This document shows positions 9,628 to 19,367 of a stretch of 45,158 nucleotides of DNA, one piece after another. A program made the position numbers and the translations under genes. The stretch lies in the NCBI GenBank assembly GCA_029252265.1, contig JAQXBT010000019.1, positions 1-45,158 of the forward strand, in the 5' to 3' direction. The stretch comes from Flavobacteriaceae bacterium (GTDB taxonomy: Bacteria; Bacteroidota; Bacteroidia; Flavobacteriales; Flavobacteriaceae). The notes under the pieces are model-generated. The model saw only the letters and a list, made by a program, of their open reading frames with translations, was not told where the DNA came from and made no database searches. How positions within the stretch are numbered: the stretch's first letter is position 1; the number at the start of each line of letters is the position of its first letter.

Positions 9628-11194
9628 AATTATTCGAATCGGTACGCGTGATAGCGCCCTTGCACTCTGGCAAGCCAAAACAGTGCAGTCTCAGCTAGAG
9701 CATTTAGGGCACAAAACAGTGTTGGTTCCTGTAAAATCTACGGGAGATCTGGTCTTAAATAAACCCATTTATGAACTAGGGATTACAGGCGTTTTTACTC
9801 GGACTTTAGACATCGCTTTGATCAATGAAGAAATTGATATTGCCGTTCATTCCTTAAAAGATGTTCCCACTGTTTTACCAGAAGGGGTGGTGCAAGCAGC
9901 TGTTTTAAAGCGAGGGAACATCAGAGATACGCTGGTGTTTAAAACCAATGAAGAGTTTTTGGCACAGAAGGATGCCGTAATTGCAACCGGAAGCCTACGA
10001 CGTAAAGCGCAGTGGCTCAACAGATACCCAACACATAACATTGTCGGTTTAAGAGGGAATGTAAATACGCGCCTCGAAAAATTAGAAAACAGCGATTGGA
10101 ATGGCGCCATTTTTGCCGCTGCGGGCTTGGGACGACTGGACTTAACCCCAGAAGATTCTGTGAATTTGGAGTGGATGGTGCCAGCACCAGCACAAGGCGC
10201 GGTGATGATTGCAAGTCTTAAAACCAACATAGAAGCTCTTGAAGCGTGTGCACCTCTTAATCACGAAGAGACAGACATCTCTACCAAAATCGAACGCGAA
10301 TTTTTAAATAAACTAGAAGGCGGATGTAGCGCCCCAATTGGCGCACTCGCCTATATAAAAGAAGAAGAAATTCATTTCCATGGGATTGTTTTAAGCCCCG
10401 ATGGCACTAAAAAAATTGAGGCTAAACGTACCGCTAAACTTGGAGAACACTACACGCTAGTCGATGATTGTGTAGCGTTTATTTTGAGTCGTGGTGGAAA
10501 AACCCTCATAGGAACCACAGCAAAAGAAGATGGACCCACCACTATTTTTTCTTCTAAATTATTGAGTCCAGGACAAAAAGATTTATTTAATAACACTCTC
10601 AACGTCGAGAGTTCAGACTTTATCAAAACCGCTGCCAACCGTATCAAACCAGTAGTTTTAAAAGCAGCCCATAAAAATGTAGTCATTACGAGCAAAAATG
10701 GTGTAGAAGCCATTTTAAATAATTGTCCTGTTGAAGATTTAAATTTTGAAACCATTTACTGTGTGGGCAGACGTACCAAACGCATGATCGAGCAGAAAAT
10801 TGGCCCTGTCAAACATTCAGAGAAAAATGCCAAAGCCTTGGCAAATCATTTGGTAGATTTTATTGAAGGTTCAGAAGTGACCTATTTTTGTAGTGACATT
10901 CGGATGGATGACTTACCTTCTATTTTGGAGGACAGCAATATCAAGGTTAAAGAAATTGAGGCCTATAGCACCAAGCTTGAAGCTCCAAAATTAGAAAAAT
11001 CTATAGAAGGAGTCCTGTTTTACAGCCCTTCCACAATTCAGAGTTTTTTACAAAAAAACGAACCTACTTGTATTGCGTATTGTATCGGCGAAAGCACTGC
11101 CAAAGTCGCAAGAACCCATTTTCAAGATGTCCGAGTGGCAAAAATCCCAACTGTAGAAAGTGTCATCGAACTCGTTAATCAAAATTATATTTAA
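9620..11194 (+). CDS. hemC-hemD: Porphobilinogen deaminase / uroporphyrinogen-III synthase fusion
   Basis: Two enzymes in one 524-residue chain. Residues 1 to about 300 are hydroxymethylbilane synthase: the catalytic aspartate D81 is in [16 protein letters not shown] is at 123-131, and the dipyrromethane-cofactor cysteine C236 is in [11 protein letters not shown]. Residues from about 305 to the end resemble uroporphyrinogen-III synthase (HemD), with [12 protein letters not shown], a YCVGRRT segment and [10 protein letters not shown] near the end. HemD sequences diverge strongly, so that half is less certain, but position and length fit. The fusion would pass the unstable linear tetrapyrrole directly to the ring-closing domain. 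It overlaps hemA by 8 bp; hemE starts 5 bp after the stop. Confidence 0.93.
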   Translation: MSKIIRIGTRDSALALWQAKTVQSQLEHLGHKTVLVPVKSTGDLVLNKPIYELGITGVFTRTLDIALINEEIDIAVHSLKDVPTVLPEGVVQAAVLKRGNIRDTLVFKTNEEFLAQKDAVIATGSLRRKAQWLNRYPTHNIVGLRGNVNTRLEKLENSDWNGAIFAAAGLGRLDLTPEDSVNLEWMVPAPAQGAVMIASLKTNIEALEACAPLNHEETDISTKIEREFLNKLEGGCSAPIGALAYIKEEEIHFHGIVLSPDGTKKIEAKRTAKLGEHYTLVDDCVAFILSRGGKTLIGTTAKEDGPTTIFSSKLLSPGQKDLFNNTLNVESSDFIKTAANRIKPVVLKAAHKNVVITSKNGVEAILNNCPVEDLNFETIYCVGRRTKRMIEQKIGPVKHSEKNAKALANHLVDFIEGSEVTYFCSDIRMDDLPSILEDSNIKVKEIEAYSTKLEAPKLEKSIEGVLFYSPSTIQSFLQKNEPTCIAYCIGESTAKVARTHFQDVRVAKIPTVESVIELVNQNYI

Positions 11195-11199
11195 ACGTT

Positions 11200-12225
11200 A
11201 TGATCAAAAACGATTTATTTTTAAAAGCACTTAGAGGAGAAACGGTTGAACGTCCTCCTGTTTGGATGATGCGTCAAGCTGGACGTTATTTACCAGAATT
11301 CATCGCTATCAGAGAAAAATATGATTTTTTTACGCGCTGTCGCACCCCTGAATTGGCGAGCGAGATAACGGTTCAGCCCATCCGTCGTTATGGAATGGAT
11401 GCTGCTATTTTGTTTTGTGACATCTTAGTCATCCCACAAGCGATGAATATTGAGGTGGAAATGAAGCCCAATTTTGGGCCTTATTTACCAAATCCGGTGC
11501 GCACCCAAAAAGATGTGGACAATGTGATCGTTCCTGATGTGACTGTCGAATTAGACTATGTCTATCAAGCCATTAAAGCAACCAAAGAATTATTAAATGA
11601 CGACATTCCTTTGATTGGTTTTGCAGGATCGCCGTGGACCATTTTATGTTACTGTGTACAAGGGCAAGGCAGCAAAAACTTTGACAAAGCCAAAGAGTTT
11701 TGTTTTACCAATCCAATGGCAGCACATCAGTTATTACAAAAAATTACAGATACCACCATTGCCTACCTTAAAGAAAAAGTCAAGGCGGGAGTCAATGCCG
11801 TTCAACTATTTGACTCTTGGGGTGGCATGTTGTCTCCGACCGATTATCAAGAATTTTCATGGCAGTATATCAATCAAATCATTGAAGCCCTAAAAGACGA
11901 TGCGCCCGTCATTGCTTTTGGAAAGGGCTGTTGGTTTGCACTGGGCGATATGGCAAAATCCAATGCCTCAGCCCTTGGAATTGACTGGACGTGTTCCGCT
12001 CGAAATGCGCGTTATTTAACCGGTGGAAATGTGACACTTCAAGGGAATTTTGATCCCTCACGATTGTTATCCCCCCCTGCCGAAATCAAAAAGATGGTCC
12101 ATCAAATGATTAATGAATTTGGAAAAGACAAATACATTGTAAATCTTGGACATGGCATTCTTCCAAACATCCCTATCGATCATGCCAAAGCATTTATTGA
12201 TGCTGTAAAAGAATATAAAGTATAA
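11200..12225 (+). CDS. hemE: Uroporphyrinogen decarboxylase
   Basis: Cytoplasmic enzyme that removes four carboxyl groups from uroporphyrinogen III to give coproporphyrinogen III. The 341 residues fit the family. The signature [17 protein letters not shown] (18-34) holds R25 and R29, and the catalytic aspartate is D74 in [12 protein letters not shown]. The C-terminal [14 protein letters not shown] segment is also typical. hemF begins on the base after the hemE stop (TAAATG), so the two are tightly coupled. Confidence 0.98.
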   Translation: MIKNDLFLKALRGETVERPPVWMMRQAGRYLPEFIAIREKYDFFTRCRTPELASEITVQPIRRYGMDAAILFCDILVIPQAMNIEVEMKPNFGPYLPNPVRTQKDVDNVIVPDVTVELDYVYQAIKATKELLNDDIPLIGFAGSPWTILCYCVQGQGSKNFDKAKEFCFTNPMAAHQLLQKITDTTIAYLKEKVKAGVNAVQLFDSWGGMLSPTDYQEFSWQYINQIIEALKDDAPVIAFGKGCWFALGDMAKSNASALGIDWTCSARNARYLTGGNVTLQGNFDPSRLLSPPAEIKKMVHQMINEFGKDKYIVNLGHGILPNIPIDHAKAFIDAVKEYKV

Positions 12226-13128
12226 ATGAAAGACCTATTTTTTAAATATATTCATGAGCTACAAGACACCATCACTTCAAGACTTGAAACGATTGACGGA
12301 ACAGCCGCTTTCAAAGAAGACGTTTGGGAACGCCCCGAAGGTGGTGGCGGTCGCACCCGTGTGATCGAAAATGGAACTGTTTTTGAAAAAGGCGGTGTTA
12401 ATATTTCAGGTGTACATGGTAAATTACCGGCCTCTATGCAAGCGTATTTTAAAGTAGGTGAGGTTGATTTTTTTGCCTGTGGACTGAGCTTAGTCTTGCA
12501 CCCAAAAAACCCGATGGCTCCAACAGTACATGCCAATTGGCGTTATTTTGAAATGTATAATAAACAAGGAGATATCATTGACCAATGGTTTGGAGGTGGA
12601 CAAGATTTAACCCCCTATTATTTGTTTGATGAGGATGCCATCCATTTTCATCAAACCTGTAAAACCGCCTGTGACAAGCACAGTCCCGATTTTTATGAAA
12701 CCTACAAAAACCGCTGTGATGAATACTTTTACAACAGCCATCGCAACGAAGCGCGAGGCATTGGCGGTCTCTTTTTTGATTACTGCAAAGCGTCCGACGC
12801 CATGAGTATGGCACAATGGTTTGATTTTGTAAGCGAAGTGGGCGATAGCTTTTTAGAAGCCTATGTGCCAATCTTAGAAAAAAGAATACATTTACCTTAT
12901 TCAAGTGAAGAGCGAAACTGGCAAGAGATTAGAAGAGGACGCTATGTCGAGTTTAATTTAGTCCATGACAAAGGCACCCTATTTGGCTTAAAAACAAATG
13001 GAAGAATTGAAAGTATTTTGATGAGCTTGCCTCCCCATGTCCAATGGGTGTATGACCACCATCCAGAGCCGAACAGTAGAGAAGAACAATTAATGCGGGT
13101 GTTAAAAACCCCTAAAAACTGGGTTTAA
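12226..13128 (+). CDS. hemF: Oxygen-dependent coproporphyrinogen III oxidase
   Basis: Converts coproporphyrinogen III to protoporphyrinogen IX using O2 (not the radical-SAM HemN type). 300 residues with the family blocks VWERPEGGGGRTRV (33-46), VHANWRYFEM (101-110), WFGGGQDLTPYY (121-132) and EARGIGGLFFDY (175-186). An O2-using enzyme here fits an aerobic lifestyle. It lies directly between hemE and hemB, with no gap on the hemE side and 1 bp on the hemB side. Confidence 0.98.
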   Translation: MKDLFFKYIHELQDTITSRLETIDGTAAFKEDVWERPEGGGGRTRVIENGTVFEKGGVNISGVHGKLPASMQAYFKVGEVDFFACGLSLVLHPKNPMAPTVHANWRYFEMYNKQGDIIDQWFGGGQDLTPYYLFDEDAIHFHQTCKTACDKHSPDFYETYKNRCDEYFYNSHRNEARGIGGLFFDYCKASDAMSMAQWFDFVSEVGDSFLEAYVPILEKRIHLPYSSEERNWQEIRRGRYVEFNLVHDKGTLFGLKTNGRIESILMSLPPHVQWVYDHHPEPNSREEQLMRVLKTPKNWV

Positions 13129-13129
13129 T

Positions 13130-14119
13130 ATGTATCCTATCAAAAGAAATAGACGGCTGCGATCCAATGAATCGATCCGAAATATCGTACGAGAAACGAT
13201 CCTAACGCCTCATGATTTTTTAGTACCTTTATTTGTCGTAGAAGGCAAAGGGGTGAAATCTGAAATCCCTTCCATGCCCAACTACTTTCGGTATAGTTTA
13301 GACACGCTCGAGTCCGAAGTAAAATTGCTTTGGAGTCTAGGTTTAAAATCGGTGCTGGTCTTTGTCAAAGTCGCGGATTCACTTAAAGACAACAAAGGAA
13401 CCGAAGCCTTAAACCCGAACGGCTTGATGCAACGGGCTGTGAAAACCATCAAAAACGCATGCCCCGAAATGCTTGTGATGACCGACGTCGCTCTGGATCC
13501 GTATTCAATTTATGGACACGACGGTATTGTTTCTGATGGAATTATTCAAAATGATGATACGGTGGAAATTTTGACCGGAATGAGTTTGTCTCATATTGAA
13601 GCTGGTGCCGATTTTGTCGCTCCAAGTGATATGATGGATGGTCGAATTTTAAGTATTCGTGAAGCCTTTGAAGATGATGAGTATGTAGATGCGGGCATCA
13701 TGAGTTACAGTGCCAAGTATGCCTCTTCATTTTATGGCCCTTTTAGAGATGCCTTAGATTCTGCTCCCGTAGACTCGAACGACATCCCAAAAGATAAAAA
13801 AACCTATCAAATGGATTATGCAAACCGTTTTGAAGCCCTCAGAGAAACCGAAATGGACATCGATGAAGGTGCCGATATTGTAATGGTCAAACCCGGCTTG
13901 GCTTACCTAGACATTCTTCGAGAAATTAAAAATGAGTTTGATGTACCAGTAGCAGCCTATCAAGTGAGTGGCGAATACGCGATGATTAAAGCCGCAAGTG
14001 AAAAAGGATGGCTAAATCATGATCAAGCAGTGCTAGAAACTACGATGGCATTTAAGCGGGCTGGCGCCGATATTATTGCCAGTTATTTTGCGAAAGACAT
14101 TGTGAAGCTTATTGGTTAA
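13130..14119 (+). CDS. hemB: Delta-aminolevulinic acid dehydratase (porphobilinogen synthase)
   Basis: Condenses two 5-aminolevulinate molecules to porphobilinogen. 329 residues. The two Schiff-base lysines are K196 (MSYSAKYASSFYGPF) and K254 (VMVKPGLAYLD). The metal loop at 119-132 reads DVALDPYSIYGHDG, where zinc enzymes have three cysteines. The alanine/aspartate form is that of Mg-dependent enzymes such as the Pseudomonas type, so a zinc-independent enzyme is expected. Last heme gene of the plus-strand operon. Its order after hemF rather than in pathway order is common in flavobacteria. Confidence 0.98.
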   Translation: MYPIKRNRRLRSNESIRNIVRETILTPHDFLVPLFVVEGKGVKSEIPSMPNYFRYSLDTLESEVKLLWSLGLKSVLVFVKVADSLKDNKGTEALNPNGLMQRAVKTIKNACPEMLVMTDVALDPYSIYGHDGIVSDGIIQNDDTVEILTGMSLSHIEAGADFVAPSDMMDGRILSIREAFEDDEYVDAGIMSYSAKYASSFYGPFRDALDSAPVDSNDIPKDKKTYQMDYANRFEALRETEMDIDEGADIVMVKPGLAYLDILREIKNEFDVPVAAYQVSGEYAMIKAASEKGWLNHDQAVLETTMAFKRAGADIIASYFAKDIVKLIG

Positions 14120-14124
14120 TTTTG
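14117..14124 (+). promoter_or_regulatory. Weak candidate -7 element for the DM13 lipoprotein gene
   Basis: TAATTTTG matches TAnnTTTG and overlaps the hemB stop codon. The nearest upstream TTG is 15 bp away, closer than usual. No terminator is seen between hemB and the next gene, so read-through from the heme operon is an alternative. Confidence 0.25.
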
Positions 14125-14203
14125 TTTTTTCAACTAATATTTAATGGTTGGTGTCGTTTTTGATGGTTTTTTCCTTAAATTTATTACACCCAAATTATCT
14201 ATT

Positions 14204-14891
14204 ATGAAACAAGCACTCCTATTTGCGACAGCTTTCCTACTGTTCTTTTCCTGCGTGGAAACAGACTATGTCAACGACCGTGTTGATCCTAAAATATTCA
14301 TTTCAAATCCTTTATTCGAGCTTAAAAAAAGGAGGTGATGAATATCCATTTCAAATCGACTATTTCAATTATGTTGGTAAACAAGTTGAAAACCCAAAAG
14401 TAAGCTGGACTAGCAGTGACCCTGCCATTTTAGAGATCACAGAAGATGGACTCGCAACTGGAATAGATTTCGGAACTGCAACCGTAACGGCAACCCTGAT
14501 TACATCTGAAGAAGCTCAGACAATTATTAGCAGGGACGAAGTTATTGTTTCAATGGCTACATTGAAAGAGTCCCTAGAATTCGTAGGGAAAATTATTTCA
14601 ACGAGTTCGTATCAACTGGGAGGAAGCTACGCTTTGACAGCACTTAATAATGGCGGGATAAAGCTTACCCTTAAAGAAGATTACGAAGCCTCTACAAGTT
14701 TGCCTGGACTGTACATTTACCTTGGCAACAATCCAAAATCTATTGCAGATGCGCATGAAATAGGGCCCGTCACTGTTTTTAAAGGCACTCATTTTTACGA
14801 CTTACCGACCCTTGATATTTATGATTATAACTACATCTTGTACTGGTGCAAACCGTTTGGAGTGAAGGTTGGCGAAGGTCAAATAAAATAA
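14204..14891 (+). pseudogene. Frameshifted lipoprotein with Big-2-like and DM13 domains
   Basis: The gene starts at ATG 14204 with a lipoprotein signal (MKQALLFATAFLLFFSC) and runs in frame to TGA 14336-14338. The rest of the protein continues in the +1 frame to TAA 14889-14891. The switch lies at a run of seven A (14324-14330); with six A the frame would read ELKKGGDEYPF without a break. The second part has a Big-2-like stretch (VSWTSSDPAILEI, GTATVTATL). Its C-terminal ~100 residues fit a DM13 domain (GLYIYLG, FYDLPTLDIYDYNYILYWCKPF, then VKVGEGQI), a fold proposed to act in electron transfer. A 12-base complement of the 16S 3' end overlaps the junction. It could be a true mutation, a slippage site or a sequencing error. 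A barrel gene follows 12 bp later. Confidence 0.75.
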
Positions 14892-14903
14892 TCCCCCCCT
14901 ATT

Positions 14904-15767
14904 ATGAAAAAAACAATTCTATTAAGCCTGCTTTTCGTGTTTTCATGTCAATTTATGAGCCATGCACAATGGTTAGAAAAAAAAGGAGATGGGTATTTCA
15001 AGTTAGGTGCTTGGTCGCTTGTAGCGGATCAACATTATACAAATACTGGAGAGATTGACCCCAACGCCACTCGTGGTACTTTTAATTTAAATTTGTATGC
15101 AAAATATGGGCTCTCTGAAAACTGGAATGTCATTACATACATCCCTTTTTATGTAAAGACATATCAAAATCATGTAGTGTCTGAAGTCACAGGTGAAAAA
15201 ATAACGAACGGTGAAGAATTTAGTAGTTTTGGAGACATGGATTTAGGCATAGAATATCGCTTATTTAAAAAATCCAAGCATGCCTTTTCTGCGGTTTTTA
15301 CGTTAGGAATTCCATCAGGAAATAACAACGCGGGAAGCGATGGGAGCTATCAAACGGGGGATGGGGAATTTAATCAAGAAATTAGAATCAATGCTGGAAC
15401 CTCTTTTAAAATTTCTACACTCTCTTTCTACGCTAAAGCCTATCTTGGATTTAACAACAGAACCGAGAATTTTTCAGATGAAATTAGAACTGGGTTCGAA
15501 TTGGGAACGAGCTTTTTTCAAAAAAAACTACTTCTATTAATGCGTTCTAACATTGTGGAATCCTTGAGAAATGGCTCCTTAAATGCCGCCAATAGTAATG
15601 GGAGTATTTTTGCAAATAATGTGGAGTTTGCAGGACTTGGTGGAGAAATCGCTTGGAAATTTACAGAAAACTTGGGCGTCAGTTTTGGGTACGGAGGTGC
15701 CCTCTCTGGAAGACTTATTTATGCGTCACCTAGCTATTCGGCAGGACTCTTTTATTTACTTAAATAA
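14904..15767 (+). CDS. Outer-membrane beta-barrel protein, unknown function
   Basis: 287 residues with a Sec signal peptide (MKKTILLSLLFVF...MSHAQ, cleavage near 22). The rest alternates polar and hydrophobic residues with many aromatic strand ends (FNLNLYAKYGLSENWNVITYIPF), the pattern of a 12- to 14-strand outer-membrane barrel. SFGDMDLGIEYRLF resembles proteins annotated as transporters or MetA-like, but I do not recognise a specific family. It directly follows the DM13 lipoprotein gene and is probably cotranscribed with it, so the two may work together at the envelope (inference). Confidence 0.75.
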   Translation: MKKTILLSLLFVFSCQFMSHAQWLEKKGDGYFKLGAWSLVADQHYTNTGEIDPNATRGTFNLNLYAKYGLSENWNVITYIPFYVKTYQNHVVSEVTGEKITNGEEFSSFGDMDLGIEYRLFKKSKHAFSAVFTLGIPSGNNNAGSDGSYQTGDGEFNQEIRINAGTSFKISTLSFYAKAYLGFNNRTENFSDEIRTGFELGTSFFQKKLLLLMRSNIVESLRNGSLNAANSNGSIFANNVEFAGLGGEIAWKFTENLGVSFGYGGALSGRLIYASPSYSAGLFYLLK

Positions 15768-15823
15768 GAAGTTTGAAGGTGTCTTATTTATGTTTACTTT
15801 TATAAAAACTAAAACACTCATAA

Positions 15824-16981
15824 ATGAAAAAATTCATATCGCGTCTCGTTATCCTAACTGCAGTACTGATCGCCGCACTTTATATTACGGATACAACTTA
15901 TATTATAAAAGCCGTCCGAACAATCTATTTTAATGGCCATACGACCGCATTTCTTGATGACTATACGTTTTCAAAGAATAAGACTGTTAAAACCGGAAAT
16001 TCTAAGGCATGGCCACTCCACAAAAACTACAATAAAATTCCTGCCACACAGAAACTTTTAGACCTTCACAAAACACAAGGAACTGTCGCATATTTAATTA
16101 TTAAAAATGACAGTCTTTTGTATGAGGCGTATTATGATGGCTACAACGAAGACTCGAGAAGTAATTCATTTTCTATGGCAAAAAGCTATGTGAGTGGTCT
16201 TTTAGGAAAGGCAATAATGGAAGGGTTTATAAAAGGTTTAGAGCAGCCAGTAAGTGACTTTTTTCCACAATATAAAGAAGGACTTGGTGCTAAAGTAACT
16301 GTTGGGGATCTTGCGTCCATGGCATCAGGATCGAGTTGGGACGAATCTTACTACTCGCCTTTTTCTATCACAACAAAAGCGTATTATGGAGAAAACTTAG
16401 AAGAACTTACCCTTAGCCTAACAACCGAAATTGAGCCTGGACAGGCCTTCAAATACGCTAGTGGCGACACTCAATTATTGGCGATGGTGATTGAAAAAGC
16501 AACTGGAAAAAAACTATACGATTACTTGTCTGAGAGTTTTTGGATCCCTTTAGAAAGTGAAAACGAAGCCCTTTGGCAGGTAGATAGCGAAACCAATGCG
16601 ATGGTAAAAGCATACTGTTGTATAGCCACCAATGCTAAAGATTTTGCACGCTTTGGAAAACTCTATAAAAACCATGGAAAATGGAATGGGCAACAAGTTT
16701 TAGATTCCACTTTTGTTGCAAAATCTATTCAGCCACGCTTTAAGGAATCTCCTAGATATGGGTACGGATGGTGGTTACGAAAAACAGAAGACAAATCATT
16801 TTTTATGATGGAAGGCCACCTAGGACAATGTGTGGTTGTGGAGCCAAAAGACGATCTTATTGTCGTACGTCTTGGCCATGCAAAAGAATCGTTTGATCAT
16901 GATCCATACAATGGTGACATCAGTGTTTATATTGAAGAAGCCTATAAAATGTTATCCAATGATCCACAAACTCAACCTTGA
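15824..16981 (+). CDS. Serine hydrolase of the class C beta-lactamase / DD-peptidase fold
   Basis: 385-residue protein with an N-terminal hydrophobic anchor or signal (about 7-22), then a beta-lactamase-like serine hydrolase domain. The catalytic SxxK is S117-M-A-K120, the YxS motif is Y211-A-S213, and GHLGQ near residue 335 is at the place of the usual KTG/HxG. YGYGWWLR before it is typical. Such proteins include esterases, peptidases and carboxypeptidases; calling it a true beta-lactamase would not be justified. The 3' end overlaps the exonuclease gene by 23 bp. Confidence 0.88.
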   Translation: MKKFISRLVILTAVLIAALYITDTTYIIKAVRTIYFNGHTTAFLDDYTFSKNKTVKTGNSKAWPLHKNYNKIPATQKLLDLHKTQGTVAYLIIKNDSLLYEAYYDGYNEDSRSNSFSMAKSYVSGLLGKAIMEGFIKGLEQPVSDFFPQYKEGLGAKVTVGDLASMASGSSWDESYYSPFSITTKAYYGENLEELTLSLTTEIEPGQAFKYASGDTQLLAMVIEKATGKKLYDYLSESFWIPLESENEALWQVDSETNAMVKAYCCIATNAKDFARFGKLYKNHGKWNGQQVLDSTFVAKSIQPRFKESPRYGYGWWLRKTEDKSFFMMEGHLGQCVVVEPKDDLIVVRLGHAKESFDHDPYNGDISVYIEEAYKMLSNDPQTQP

Positions 16982-17672
16982 AAATCTACTTTTTTTAGAT
17001 ATTGAAACGGTTCCAGAAACCGGAAATTTTTCTGACCTCTCCAAAGAAAAACAACAACTTTGGGAGCAGAAATCAAAATACCAACGCAAAGAAGACTTCA
17101 GCCCAGAAGCCTTTTATGACCGTGCTGGAATTTGGGCAGAATTTGGGAAAATCGTCTGTGTTTCTGTCGGCTATTTTACCTTTGTAGATTCTGAACGCCA
17201 CTTTAGAGTCACGTCTTTTTATGGAGAGGAACACACACTTCTTTTAGAGTTTAAAACACTGATTGAAACGCATTTCTCAAAACCCAAACACTTACTCTGT
17301 GCTCATAATGGAAAAGAATTTGACTTCCCATACATTGCTCGACGAATGATCATCCACGGCATTGAACTCCCCTTAAAATTAAATTTATTCGGCAAAAAGC
17401 CCTGGGAAGTCCCGCATTTGGACACCCTAGAGTTATGGAAGTTTGGAGACTTTAAACATTATACGTCTCTAAAATTATTAACCAGTGTATTGGGAATCCC
17501 TTCCCCAAAAGATGATATTGACGGCAGTGAAATTTTCCGAGTATATTACGAAGAAAATGATATTGAGCGCATTGTGACCTATTGTCAAAAAGACACCATA
17601 GCAGTTGCACAAATTATACTTCGACTCCGAGGAGAAGCCCTATTAGAAACGGCTGAAATTGCTTATATTTAG
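16959..17672 (+). CDS. DEDDy-type 3'-5' exonuclease (PolB-like exo2 family)
   Basis: RNase H-fold nuclease of 237 residues if started at ATG 16959 (MIHKLNLENLLFLDIETVPE); the longer open frame lies within the hydrolase gene. Acidic residues are in the expected places: D and E in FLDIETVP (Exo I), D in AHNGKEFDFPYIARRM (Exo II), and Y plus D in YCQKDTIAVAQ (Exo III). This matches the predicted DNA polymerase B-like exonuclease family (PF10108). A role in DNA or RNA end processing is likely, but the substrate is unknown. It overlaps the previous gene by 23 bp, and the ABC ATPase gene starts 3 bp after its stop. Confidence 0.87.
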   Translation: MIHKLNLENLLFLDIETVPETGNFSDLSKEKQQLWEQKSKYQRKEDFSPEAFYDRAGIWAEFGKIVCVSVGYFTFVDSERHFRVTSFYGEEHTLLLEFKTLIETHFSKPKHLLCAHNGKEFDFPYIARRMIIHGIELPLKLNLFGKKPWEVPHLDTLELWKFGDFKHYTSLKLLTSVLGIPSPKDDIDGSEIFRVYYEENDIERIVTYCQKDTIAVAQIILRLRGEALLETAEIAYI

Positions 17673-17675
17673 GCA

Positions 17676-19367
17676 ATGAATAAATCGCCTGTTCTTAGTG
17701 TTCAAAACCTTAGGGTCGCTTTTCAATCCAATACAACTTTGAATGAAGTGCTTCATGGCATCTCTTATGATGTTTTTCCAAATGAAATTCTTGGGATTGT
17801 TGGCGAATCTGGGAGTGGAAAATCGGTCGCTTCGCTCGCTGTCATGGGCTTATTACCCCCAAAAAATAGCGTAATTTCTTCGGGAGCGGTTATATTTAAT
17901 AATGAAGATCTTCTTAACTATTCTCAAAAACAACTCGAGGAGCTGCGTGGGCAAAAAATAGCCATGATATTTCAAGAGCCTATGAGTGCTCTAAACCCGT
18001 CAATGAACTGCGGGAAACAAGTGGAAGAAATTTTACTTCAACACACTAACATTTCAAAAAAAGCGGCAAAGGAAGAAGTGATTCGTTTATTTAATGCTGT
18101 TAAAATTCCTGAACCAGAAAGCAGCTCTAAAAAATATCCACATGAGATCTCTGGTGGCCAACAACAGCGAGTCATGATTGCCATGGCCATTGCCTGTAAA
18201 CCGGATATTCTAATCGCTGACGAGCCAACCACCGCTCTAGATGTAACTGTTCAAAAGGATATCATTTCACTGTTAAAGACACTTCAAAAAGAATTCAAAA
18301 TGAGTGTCATTTTTATCAGTCATGATTTGGCCTTAGTTTCTGAAATTGCAGATCGGGTCCTAGTCATGTATAAAGGCTCTATTGTAGAAAAAGGCGAGAC
18401 GAAAACAGTCTTTAAAAACCCCAAAGAAGACTATACAAAAGCATTAATCGGTGCACGCCCAACCTTAAAATCACGCTTAAAACAATTGCCAACCATCAGC
18501 GATTTTTTATCAAACACTATTTCGAAAAACATCATTTCAGAAACAGATCGCGCTAAAAAACACGAAGAAATTTATAGCCAAGTCCCTTTGTTGGAAGTGA
18601 TAAATCTTGAAAAAACATATTTTTCCAAAGCCTCTTTTTTTGGAACAAAAACAGCATTTAAAGCCGTAGATGATGTCAACTTTAAGGTCTACCCTGGCGA
18701 AACACTGGGGCTTGTCGGAGAATCTGGATGTGGTAAATCGACTCTTGGAAAAGCAATTCTTCAACTGGACAAAGCCACTGCTGGAAATCTGAAATACAAG
18801 GGGATCGACATTACCAATCTTTCTAAAAAAGAATTGCGGTCGTTACGTAAAGACATTCAGATTATTTTTCAGGATCCGTATGCATCCCTAAATCCGCGCC
18901 TTACTGTTGGAACTGCCATTATGGAGCCCATGAACGTCCATAAATTATTCTCATCAGATGAAGAACGCAAAGCAAAAACCATAGAAATTTTGGAGAAAGT
19001 GGGCTTAGAAGCGTCTCATTTTGACCGGTACCCTCATGAGTTTTCTGGTGGACAACGGCAGCGTATTGGAATAGCGAGAACCATTGCCGTACAGCCAACC
19101 TTAATTATTTGTGACGAATCGGTGTCTGCCTTGGACATTTCGGTGCAAGCACAAGTGCTAAATTTATTGAATTCTCTTAAAGACGATTATGGATTTACCT
19201 ATATTTTTATCTCCCATGATTTATCGGTTGTAAAATTTATGTCCGATCAATTAATGGTCATGAATCAGGGAAAAATAGAAGAGATTGGAGAGGCAGATAC
19301 TATTTATGAATCGCCTCAAAAGGTGTATACTAAAGCGTTGATCGACGCCATTCCAAAAGGGTTATAG
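17676..19367 (+). CDS. Peptide-type ABC transporter ATPase with two fused nucleotide-binding domains
   Basis: 563 residues with two complete ABC domains, in the style of YejF or of DppD and DppF fused. Domain 1: Walker A GESGSGKS (43-50), signature SGGQQQR (159-165), Walker B ILIADEP with E183. Domain 2: Walker A GESGCGKS (348-355), signature SGGQRQR (457-463), Walker B LIICDES with E481. All catalytic residues are present, so both sites should hydrolyse ATP. The linked permeases and binding protein for di- or oligopeptide uptake are not in the window. The stop codon overlaps the end of scoB on the other strand. Confidence 0.93.
   Translation: MNKSPVLSVQNLRVAFQSNTTLNEVLHGISYDVFPNEILGIVGESGSGKSVASLAVMGLLPPKNSVISSGAVIFNNEDLLNYSQKQLEELRGQKIAMIFQEPMSALNPSMNCGKQVEEILLQHTNISKKAAKEEVIRLFNAVKIPEPESSSKKYPHEISGGQQQRVMIAMAIACKPDILIADEPTTALDVTVQKDIISLLKTLQKEFKMSVIFISHDLALVSEIADRVLVMYKGSIVEKGETKTVFKNPKEDYTKALIGARPTLKSRLKQLPTISDFLSNTISKNIISETDRAKKHEEIYSQVPLLEVINLEKTYFSKASFFGTKTAFKAVDDVNFKVYPGETLGLVGESGCGKSTLGKAILQLDKATAGNLKYKGIDITNLSKKELRSLRKDIQIIFQDPYASLNPRLTVGTAIMEPMNVHKLFSSDEERKAKTIEILEKVGLEASHFDRYPHEFSGGQRQRIGIARTIAVQPTLIICDESVSALDISVQAQVLNLLNSLKDDYGFTYIFISHDLSVVKFMSDQLMVMNQGKIEEIGEADTIYESPQKVYTKALIDAIPKGL

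Noticed and set aside
14331-14400. New ATG at 14338 preceded by the strong SD as a separate gene
   Set aside because: It opens a frame of only 21 codons in neither of the protein's frames, and the spacing from GGAGG to ATG is too short.
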